From the NCBI RefSeq assembly GCF_932526225.1, contig NC_064036.1, positions 20,542,953-20,606,952 of the forward strand: a stretch of DNA of 64,000 nt. The letters are read 5' to 3'. The notes beneath the pieces are model-generated. The model was not told the origin of the DNA and did no database searches. It was given only the letters and a program-made list of their open reading frames with translations. The stretch is from Nematostella vectensis (Eukaryota; Cnidaria; Anthozoa; Actiniaria; Edwardsiidae). Shown here one piece after another: positions 29,601 through 41,600 of this stretch (position 1 is the stretch's first letter; each line of letters begins with the position of its first letter). The position numbers were made by a program, and so were the translations under genes.

Positions 29601-32600
29601 AAGGGTTGTCCCACCCAACAGTCTCTACTGCCAACCAAACATGAGCTTACATTGAAATTACTTTACATAAGGAAGGTCAAAGCTCTCTATGTGAACAAAC
29701 AATTGTTTTCGAGTCACTGGCCCGGACTACTTGATGTTTGATGTAAAGGTGAACGTTTTTGTTGTAATGGGGTGATGGTGGTAATGGAGGTGATCACATG
29801 GTTATAATAGTTATAGTGATGATCGTTATGATCTTGGTAGTGGTCGTAGTTGTGGGAATAGTGATCGTGGTGATAATGCTGAAGATATTAATCTTTATTT
29901 ATAATGATTGCATGTTTGTAGCGAGGGTCATAGCCCGGAGACCGTATCCCAGATGCTCGGTACTCTTTTCCATCTGCTTTTGATGCTCGCCACTCAGAAA
30001 AATGTGATCGACGTCGAGGTGAATTTACCGATCTTTTGTGTGCAATCTTTCTTCTACCTTGTATCTCAGGGATCTGCTATTAGTATGCAATCTTTCTTCT
30101 ATCTTGTATTTCAGGGATCTTCTATCTTGTATTTCAGAGATCTGCTATTATTATGCAATCCTTCTTCTATCTTGTATTTCAGGGATCTACTATTATTATG
30201 CAATCTTTCTTCTATCTTGTATTTCAGGGATCTACTATTATTTTGCAAGCTTTCTTCTATCTTGTATTTCAGGGATCTGCTATTATTTTGCAATCTTTCT
30301 TCTATCTTGTATTTCAGGGATCTGCTATTATTATGCAATCTTTTTTCTATCTTGTATTTCAGGGAACCACTATTACTTTGCAATCTTTCTTCTATCTTGT
30401 ATTTCAGGGATCCACTATTATTTTGCAATCTTTCTTCTATCTTGTATTTCAAGGATCTGCTATTATTATGCAATCTTTCTTCTATCTTGTATTTCAGGGA
30501 ACCACTATTACTTTGCAATCTTTCTTCTATCTTGTATTTCAGGGATCCACTATTATTTTGCAATCTTTCTTCTATCTTGTATTTCAGGGATCTGCTATTA
30601 TTATGCAATCTTTTTTCTATCTTGTATTTCAGGGATCTACTATTATTTTGCAATCTTTCTTCTATCTTGTATTTCAGGGATCTGCTATTTTTATGCAATC
30701 TTTTTTCTATCTTGTATTTCAGGGATCTGCTATTATTATGCAATCTTTCTTCTATCTTGTATTTCAGGGAGCTGATATTATTATGCAATCTTTCTTCTAT
30801 CTTGTATTTCAGGGATCCACTATTATTTTGCAATCTTTCTTCTATCTTGTATTTCAGGGATCTGCTATTATTTTGCAATCTTTCTTCGATCTTGTATTTC
30901 AGGGATCTGCTATTATTATGCAATCTTAGGGATCTGCTATTATTATGCAATATTTCTTCTATCTTGTATTTCAGGGATCTACTTTGCAATCTTTCTTCTA
31001 TCTTGTATTTCAGGGATCTACTCTGCCAGCGCTGCTAGAAGAGGCCCACTATTACCCCTGGCACTTCATCAATGCAAGGTGTCTGCTGTGTGTCACCGAT
31101 CCACTCAGATCCACTCGCTATTCTATCTTACCCACTTGCCATCCTGTTTCACCCACTTTTTATCCAATCTCCCCTACTTGCCATCCTATCTCACTCACTT
31201 GCCATCCTGTAGATCTACTTGCCATCCTATCTGATCCACTTGCCATCCTACCTGATCCACTTGCCATCTTATCTGATCCACTTGCCATCCTTTCAGATCC
31301 ACTTGCTATCCTATCAGATCCACTTGTCATCCTGTCTCCCACACTTGTCATCCTGTCTCACCCACTTGCCATCCTGTCTGATCCACTTGCCACCCTATCT
31401 CACCCACTTGCCATCCCATCACATCCGCTTGCCATTTTGTCTCACCCACTTGCCATCCTGTCTCTCCCACTTTGTCATCCTATCTGTACCACTTGCCATC
31501 CTGTCTCACCCACTTGCCAGCCTATCTGAACCACTTGCCATCCTATCAGATCCACTTACCATCCTATCTGATCCACTTGCCATCCTATCTGATCCACTTA
31601 CCATCCTATCTGATCCACTTACCATCCTATCTCACCCACTTGCCAGCCTATCTGAACCACTTGCCATCCTATCAGATCCACTTACCATCCTATCTGATCC
31701 ACTTGCCATCCTATCTGATCCACTTACCATCCTATCTCACCCACTTGCCATCCTGTCTCACCCTCTTGCCATCCTGTCGCACCCACTTGTCATCCTAACT
31801 GATCCATTTGCCATCCTATCTCACCCACTTGTCGTCCTATCTGATCCACTTGCAATCCTATCTGATCCACTTGCCATCCTATCTGATCCACTTGCCATCC
31901 TATCTGATCCACTTGCCATCCTATCTGATCCACTTGCCATTCTATCAGATCCACTCACCATCCTATCTGATCCACTTGCCATCCTGTCTCACCCACTCGT
32001 CATCCTATCTGATCCACTTGCCATCTTGTATCACTCGTTTGCCATCCTGTCGCACCCACTTGTCATCCTATTTGATCCACTTGCCATCCTATCTCACCAA
32101 CTTGCCATCCTATCAGATCCGCTTGCCATCCTATCTCACCCACTTGCCATCCTGTCTCACCCACTTGCCATCCTGTTTGATCCACTTGCCATCATATCTC
32201 ACCCATTTGTCATCCTATCTAACCCACTTGCCATCCTGTTTGACCCACTTGTCATCCTATCTCACCCACTTGCCATCCTATCTCACCCACTTGGCATCCT
32301 GTCTCTCGCACTTGGCATCCTGTCTCACCCACTTGCCATCCTATCTGATCCACTTGCCATCCTATCTGATCGACTTGCCATCCTGTCTCACCCACTTGCC
32401 ATCCTATCTGATCCGCTTGCCATCCTATTTGATCTACTTGCCATCCTATCCCACCCACTTGCCATCCTGTCTCACCTACTTGCCATCCTATCTGATCCGC
32501 TTGCCATCCTGTCTCACCCACTTGCCATCCTGTCTCACCCACTGGTCATCCTATCTGATCCACTTGCCATCCTATCTCACCCACTTGCCATCCTGTTTCA

Positions 32601-35600
32601 CTCACTTGCCATCCTGTCTCACCCATTTGTTATCTTACATTGTCCCAAAGGCACTGAAACATGTGCCATCTTAATGCCCATCTTAATGACCCACGTGCAA
32701 TTCACACTGACTCCACGTACCTTCTGATGTTCTCCCTGGTATAATGTAGGTTCTACAGTGAAGTAGTCGCGTGGCTAGCAGACCATGGTTCCGCGGAGGC
32801 ACTGCTTCAGCTTAACTCCAGCATATGGCACGCGATCAGGCTCGCTCGAGCAGCCGCTGGCATCATCGTTACGCCCGATGGTTCGATGCAACCCACGCAG
32901 CCTGTGAGTATATGCATACTAGTTGGAAACCTTGTTTGGTAATAGTAACAGAATAGTTTACTAGAAGACGCCTGTCTTCTGTGTAAAGCTCGTACGATAG
33001 ATAGCCTTAGCAGCTAAGGATTTGTCAGTACATTTGTCAGTCTAAGAACAAAAACTGTTGGGAATTCCATTCACGCTGCCTTCTTGTCTCCCTGCCGGTT
33101 CTCATTTTGGGCTATTTGGAAATGTTTTGTTTTCAAATATGCAAAAGCCGAGGTTCTTAGGAGCAGATGGTCGGAAACAAAGCATTTCCGAATTCTTCTA
33201 TGTTTATCTTCTTCACTAGGACACAGTTCCGAAGCGTGAAGCTTACGTCAAGTGTATCGTCAGCCTTCTGGTCCGGTGCTCATCCAATCAGAAGCTTCCT
33301 GCCAACCTATACCCACCCATTATAGAGTTCATACTACGGGACGTCGAGTGTATTGCTGGATCCGGTACGTTAGGATGTACAGGCACTCAGCAAGGGACGC
33401 GCACGCCCCCTCCCACCACTACTTCAGTTTATATAGTTATGAGTTTATATGTGAGTAGGGAATAATGCAAAACCTCAACCAATCAATTTCCTTGCTGTGT
33501 GCAGTAGTATGGTTTATAGCGCGATGGTAAAAATATGTTACTGATTGGTTTAGCTGTTTAGTTTAGATTTAATAGGCGATTTTTTTCCCGACGAGACAAA
33601 GATTCTTCCAAAGATCTCGACGATCGCGGTGCTACGAATTTGGCGTTTTATGGTCTCGCTCTTTCTCAGCATTAAAGATCTCGTGTTGCGCTTTCAGGCG
33701 TTGACCCAGCAAACACGGCCTCCGAGGTGTGTCTAATGCTGTCAGAGACACTAAACCTCCTTAACAACTGCTTCCCTGGGGTCGGAGTAGCTGATGAGGT
33801 TTTGAAGTTCATCGTAAGCTACTTGAAGGACACCTCGTGTACCATGGTCATCCTAGCCTCCATCCCAGCCGCCTGCCGCGCACTCGCCAACCTTGCTTTC
33901 ATGGTCACCGTGCTGGAGACTGGGATCGCCGAGTTTCTCGCGAGGCAGTCTAAGAGTACTGGTTCCGAGCATGACGGAGGCTGGGAACAAATTGCGCCGA
34001 GTTTCTCGGTGCCCGAGCTTGCACAGGACTCATTTATAGAGGGTAAGGGTTTGTCCGCTAGTTGGATTATATCTATTACTGTTACCAGAACTACCTTTGT
34101 AATGATACGCTACCACTTCATCATCATCATAGCTGATGGCCCAGTAATTTATTGTATAGCTATTAAAGTAATACTCGCTTAGTATCTATACTTTATATAA
34201 TACTCTAAGGAATGGACTGTTTACCACCTTTTACATAGGAAACGGCTAAGCTAGAAACTCCATTTCAACACATTGCCCGAAAGGAGGTGTGCAAAATGGT
34301 TTTCATTTCAAGATTATACCGGATAGAAAAACTCTAACTGACGCGTTTTTGTAAGCGAGAGGATCACACTTGCAAAGGCGCCATTTTCAAGATTTCACAG
34401 AAGCACAAAAATAATTTATTTCGCAGCAAAAAGGACTAATGACCTTTAGACCTCCGTGTCTCACAAGAAAAACATACTATAAGTATACAGTAATAAGTCT
34501 CCAAAAATATCATCGTAGAGGAGAAATTCTAGACAATTTCGGAAGATGTGTAAACAAACCTTCGAGCGCGCGGTAAATCAAATCTGAAAAAGGATTTAAA
34601 AAAAGGTGGATTTGTTTAGCTACATCGCACATAAACAAAACGGTTCGCAAACAAGAAATCGGAAGAAAAGAGCTTTTATCTACAATTTCAAGACTTTTGA
34701 CTTTTGAACAACTTCAATTCAATCCATTAAAGGACGGTGCATAAACGCTTATTTAATTAGATCGAGATGGTGCACAACACTTCTTATTTTATCAGATCAA
34801 TCTCGATATAAAAAGTAAGTACTCTTCGATTTTTTTGTATAAAAGCAAAAGTTTTCATTACAAATAGTTGGCGGTCATTTTGTGTTTTCAGACCCATATT
34901 CCTTTCTTGTCACATCGATTTTCATTAAAAAGTATGGAATCGACCACCAAATAACACACTAAGTAAGGGTTAGATAATGGACGAGAGTGTTCTATGGGAT
35001 TTAGGGCACGAATTAGCAAAACTCTTCGAGTGCGTAGCACTGCGTACACTAGTAATATATATTAGTAGTCATCTACTTAGTAATACATTAGTAGTCATCT
35101 ACTTAGTAATACATTAAGTCATCTACTTAGTAATACATTAGTAGTCATCTACTTAGCAATATATTAGTAGTCATCTACTTGGTAATATATTAGTAGTCAT
35201 CTACTTAGTAATATATTAGTAGTCATCTACTTAGTAATATATTAGTAGTCATCTACTTAGTAATATATTAGTAGTCATCTACTTAGTAATATATTAATAG
35301 TCATCTACTTCGTAATACATTAAGTCATCTACTTATTAATATATTAGTAGTCATCTACTTAGTAATATATTAGTAGTCATCTACTTAGTAATATATTAGT
35401 AGTCATCTACTTAGTAATATATTAGTAGTCATCTACTTAGTAATATATTAGTAGTGATCTACTTAGTAATATATTAAGTGTAGTCATCTACTTAGTAATA
35501 TATTAAGTCATCTACTTAGTAATATATTAGTAGTCATCTACTTAGTAATATATTAGTAGTCATCTACTTAGTAATATATTAGTAGTCATCTACTTAGTAA

Positions 35601-38600
35601 TATATTAAGTCATCTACTTAGTAATATATTAGTAATCATCTACTTAGTAATATATTAGTAGTCATCTACTTAGTAATATATTAGTAGTCATCTACTTAGT
35701 AATATATTAGTAGTCATCTACTTAGTAATATATTAAGTCATCTACTTAGTAATGTATTAAGTCATCTACTTAGTAATATATTAGTAGTCATCTACTTAGT
35801 AATATATTAGTAGTCATCTACTTAGTAATATATTAAGTCATCTACTTAATAATATATTAGTAGTCATCTACTTGGTAATATATTAGTAGTCATCTACTTA
35901 GTAATATATAAGTAGTCATCTACTTAGTAATATATTAGTATTCATCTACTTAGTAATATATTAGTAGTTATCTACTTAGTAATATATTAGTAGTCATCTA
36001 CTTAGTAATATATTAAGTCATCTACTTAGTAATATATTAGTAGTCATCTACTTAGTAATATATTAGTAGTCATCTACTTAGTAATATATTAGTAGTCATC
36101 TACTTAGTAATATATTAGTAGTCATCTACTTAGTAATATATTAGTAGTCGTCTACTTAGTAATATATTAGTAGTCATCTACTTAGTAATATATTAGTAGC
36201 CATCTACTTAGTAATATATTAGTATTCATCTACTTAGTTACATATTAGTAATCTACTTAGTAATATATTAGTATTCATCTACTTAGTAATATATTAGTAG
36301 TCATCTACTTAGCGATTAGTATTCCCTAAGTTGCAACTTTGTTTTCATTGTTTTCCTCCTGAAAAAAAAATCAAAATAAAGTTGCAACTTAGGGAATACT
36401 AATCACTAAGTAGATAACCACTAATAACTAGCTACATTCCCCACTAATTCCCTATTGTTCAATGCCCTCGCCGCTTGACACCTTAATTACAATGAGATCT
36501 AGGGGGGGAAAGCGTTGATTGGTCGACTGGCAGTGATCATTTTCTAAGCCCAAGAAAGCCACGAAGCGAGGAGATTTTCTTGATTTTTATAATTTTCTCT
36601 CAGTTGAAGGGTAATAAAAGTTATTTGGTAAAAATTACAAATATTGGATAAACAGTTTTATTAACCTTCTTTACTGTTTTTTTTTTGGCTAATACTCTTT
36701 GAATTGACACTTTGTCTTGGGTGGATTGTACAAAACACTGACCCTCGATGAGGAGGTCCATGGACCCACTAGACCCCCATGTTGAAGCATCATGGTTTCA
36801 AGGGTGTGTTCACCTGGTATTTTTTTGTTAAAACATAAAATAGGGCTTGGTGTGGCATTACAAAAAGATGCAGTTTGTTAAAAAAAAAGGTAGCTATATT
36901 CCATGTGCAGTGCTAAATTATCTTTGAAATAATTGCATTAAAGGTCAAATGGTACATTCCTGTTGATAATACCATCTCAGATTCCTATGTACTGAGCTGT
37001 ATTCATATCAGCTATTTGAAAAGTAGATTGCTCACAAAGCCCTGTGCAGTTAATTAGTTCAAATTGAAACTATATTTTTTTACTAGAAAACCCATTTAGT
37101 CCATTTGCAATAAGGGCCAATGTTGGTCTGTGTTTTATACCAGCCACTTTGTCAAAGGGTGAATGAAATAAACCACTCTAACTTGTTTTCAAAGTTTCTG
37201 ACTTTTTTTTATTAGCCTGGTTCATTTCTTTTTTATAACAAGTTTTCATTTGTAACTACTATCTATCTTTTTGTTACTTAGCTGTATTAATGAAAACAGT
37301 ACATCCTGCCCTAGCATCATGCTTTTAAAGCTGGCAGCTTGCTTGAGTTGGGATTCGCCTGAAAAAAATTGGAGAACAGTGACAAAACGCTACGGAAGAA
37401 TACTAATGATATAAATGTTATGCTATACAAAACCTAATTGATAAACCTAAAATTAGAAGGTTCTTTAAAATAAAACCTTGAACAGAAAATTAATATATGA
37501 AGTCTGTTTTTTAGGGGCTAATGAGCCAGAGGTTGAATTGCCTTTTGACCTTTTTCTTAGGAAAAGCTGTTAGAGAAAAACTATACGTATCGAACTAAAT
37601 GCTACCAACAAAAAGCTGTCTTTAATTTTCTATGAAAATTGAAGAGATGGGAGTTTTGAGATGTTGTATGAAAACGTCATAAAAGAGCTGACAGAACTTA
37701 AATGTGATGAAGAATCACCAGATAAGAAATCGTTCTTTCTTTACAGTTAAAAAGTTATCCCATAAAAAGCTTGATTAGTTCACTCCTTGAATGAATCAAT
37801 CTTAAAAGCAAAGAAAAAACATTTTCTAAAACAAACGCGACGGTTTACGAACAATCAATCGCACAATTTCTATCCATTTATGGGATAATGTATGAACAAA
37901 CTAGCTGAATTACTAGTTAGGAACTAGGTATAAAAAAACATCAACATCCCATCATGGCTTTAACTGTTTGAGTGCTAGAAATATATCAACACACAAGAGT
38001 TTTTCATAGCTCCGACGAAGTTTATAAAATTGACGTCTTACTTACCTTCTTTTTCCAAACCCATCCCTTGTCCTTCCATTCATCATTTGTACGTCTTTTT
38101 ATTATAAAAGTGTTAAGATGTGTCGAATTTCTTTCTTGGCTATAGCCACGACGAAAATAATGCAAAAACTTTATCAACAATACCCACGGTGGTGTCGGCC
38201 GCGAGTTAGAAGAGCAAAACGCGGGAAAAATTAGACGCAGGGTTCCCGTGAGTGTAAATACAAAAACACTAATAGAATCAAAAAGCCCAAACTGTCGCGA
38301 TCTCGTACCAGAACAATAAATACAATAAGACTTCTTCAGGGCAGACTCAAGTCTGCCCTGTGAGTCTGCCCTGACTGTGAGTCTGTGACTGTGAGTCTGC
38401 CCTGACTGTGAGTCTGACTGTGAGTCTGCCCTGAAGAAGTCTTATTTTAAAAAGACGAAAATTTGGCAGAGTCGATTTTCAGTTTTTGGTGTATTACAAA
38501 AACACTAATATATAGATTTAGGCATTGCCTAAAAGTGGAGCCAGCATGACTTTTTTCAGCATAAACGTCAGTAGAACCCCCCTTCCCTGTATGCATCATG

Positions 38601-41600
38601 TTCCACCACCCACAAAACAGCACCATATGTAAAATACTGCAATATAAATACTGCAATTATTATTAAAATGTGTCCTCCCAATCCTCCTGGGGAATACCTA
38701 GAACAAATATGTTATTTTGTTCTAGGTAAAAAAAGTATTTATTGACATTACTAAGGATATCATTTACTAAACTTTACTTAGACTTTACTTTTAATAGACA
38801 ACTGATACAGCAAAATTAGCAAAATAAAGTTATGCTTTGATTAACAGGCTTTCAGGTGTGAAGGGAGGTCATATTTATTTTAAAATGAGAATCTATTAAA
38901 GTTCCTCACAAAAAACTGGGTGCTATTTCATTCTCTTCAAAATTAAAAACAATAAACAAATACATATCAAATTCCTATACATTAATAAGTGTGTCAGCAA
39001 ATCACACTATCATTAGTGGATTTGAGGTAAAAGTACTCATTCCCTGCCTGTACTGTCCCAATTCCTTTTACTTCTTTAAATTACTTTACTTAACTTGCAA
39101 AGATAGGGCTTTATCATTTTCTTTCTCTTGTGTAAGTTTTAAAGTAAGCAATTCAAATATTGGAAAAATATCTTTATTAACCTTCTCTCTTGTGCTTTAG
39201 AATGTAACTTTGCTAAGGGTGGATTAGCAAATATGTTGGGTGCACTCCAACATATTTGAAAAAATTCTGAGTACATAATTTTATTATACAGTTAAGAACC
39301 ACATATAAAAACCTAGAATGAACCTGTTAACCTAAAATTATCTAATTAGAATCCTTTTTATAAGCATATATTTAGCCTATAATTTAAAATACTTAAAATC
39401 ATCATCATCTTTATCACCATCATCATCATCACCAGCCTCATCATCATCATTATCATCATCATCATTACCATCATCAGCCTCATCATCATCATCATCATCA
39501 TCATCGTCATCATCTCCATGATCACCATCATCATCAGCCTCATCATTATTATCTACGTCACCCATATAATTTTCAACATCATCATCATAGTCATCAATGT
39601 AACGTTACATCGCTCTGTATCATATTGCCTTTTATGTGATTATTTTTCACCAGAGTGTATTCACCAGTCTGCCTTGCTCACTCTGTACACGTACGTGCTG
39701 CTGCGTCTGTCTCAATGCACAAGCCCCAAGCAGGAGATGACCGTCTTAGCAGATATCGTCAGCTGGTGCTCACGCATGAAGATCAGGTAATGACACATCC
39801 CTAGTATAAGATCCGGAAACTGTTGTTCTCTCTAGAGGTTCTTGCAAAGTTCGCGGCAGACTTAACCTGCTCAGCCAGTCTTGCGCGAGCATAGATTCTA
39901 CCTTTCCTGGCAGTCCTATAACCCGGGTTTGTTTGAAAAATATTGTTAACAACATGATAGAAACACTTTGAAACACAGAATCAAAGACGACACACAAAGG
40001 AAACTGCGTATCACTAAAAACCTGATGCTCCGACCGAGGGATTTTTAGGACTTTTGTATTTTGTAAAGGTTATTCTTAAATATAATTCATTTGATCATTT
40101 ATTTCATACGTATTATACGGCTCGCACAGTGCAACCGTCTTTGGGATAGGTGTATAACTGGGCTCCATCTGTACTTATCTGTTTTACCAGGCGTCAGTTT
40201 GAGGACAGAGCGCCATTATTTTGGCACAAGATACTGCAACTTGCCCTGCGGCAGGCGGACTACTCGGGAGAGCCACTCAACAACGTTGCCAGGCAACTTT
40301 CATTCCTGATTACTACCCTGCATCAGTTAGGAGAGGATAAAGACTCATCAGGTCTCCTGGGAGCCATTGGCTTCGGCAAGAAATCTTCTTACAGCATTAG
40401 GTATGTCGGTAATCTTAGAATTTTATAATTGAACGATTCGCCCCACTCCCAGCTCATTTCGAAAGCATTGTGATGAAAGTTTTGTTTCTAAATGAAATTC
40501 CGTTATTGTACTCTGAGCTGAAAAGGGGAAATGGTGCTGCGTGTCGCCCACTCTTCCCCAGTGCTAGCGCGACGGGCATAAAGCAAGACGGCGACCGCGA
40601 CTCAACTCTTCCTCAGAAAAACCCCGAATAAAGGCTTGCGAGCGGTCTCTGATAACCTACGAATGTACCTTTCCAGGTTCCGATTCTTGTCTCGCGTGCT
40701 TGAGGCCTTCATCTTGGCGCAGCTTCCTTCCAATCTGCTTCTTCGGTTGGAGCCAAAGGCACCTGGATACGTGCGCGAGCCGGTAAAGGTGAGTTCTCTT
40801 TTTATGTGGTTGAATGTATTCCAGCGTAGTTAAACCGAGTCCCCCCCCCCGCTCCTTGGGTTAGGTAAGTTTATATGTATACAGAGGCTTAATTCCACTG
40901 ATTATCAGTGTGACAGGTACTTCCCAGACGGCGGGGAGCTGTGACCCGGTTGCCATGGTTCCTTGGGTCGCGCTCCGGTGCCTTACCCCAACTTATAAGA
41001 CGATGGGTTTAACAATATAAGACGATGGGTTTAACAATAGAAATACCGCCATGTATGTCGGGGACTTACCCCAACTAATAAGACGATGGGTTTAACAATA
41101 TAAATGCCGCCATGTATGTCGGGGACTTACCCCAACTTATAAGACGATGGGTTTAACAATATAAATGCCGCCATGTATGTCGGGGACTTACCCCAACATA
41201 TAAGACGATGGGTTTAACAATATAAATGCCGCCATGTATGTCGTGGACTTACCCCAACTTATAAGACGATGGGTTTAACAATATAAATGCCGCCATGTAT
41301 GTCGGGGACTTACCCCAACTTATAAGACGATGGGTTTAACAATATAAATGCCGCCATGTATGTCGGGTACTTACCCCAACTTATAAGACGATGGGTTTAA
41401 CAATATAAATGCCGCCATGTATGTCGGGGACTTACCCCAACATATAAGACGATGGGTTTAACAATATAAATGCCGCCATGTATGTCGGGGACTTACACCA
41501 ACTTATAAGACGATGGGTTTAACAATATAAATGCCGCCATGTATGTCGGGGACTTACCCCAACTAATAAGACGATGGGTTTAACAATATAAATGCCGCCA

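Noticed and set aside
31219-32727. 502-codon plus-strand frame
   Set aside because: Artefact of the 21-bp array inside EPG5 intron 28. The exons on both sides join in phase without it.
39358-39565. Poly-Met and poly-Asp frames
   Set aside because: Opposite-strand readings of an ATC microsatellite in EPG5 intron 31.
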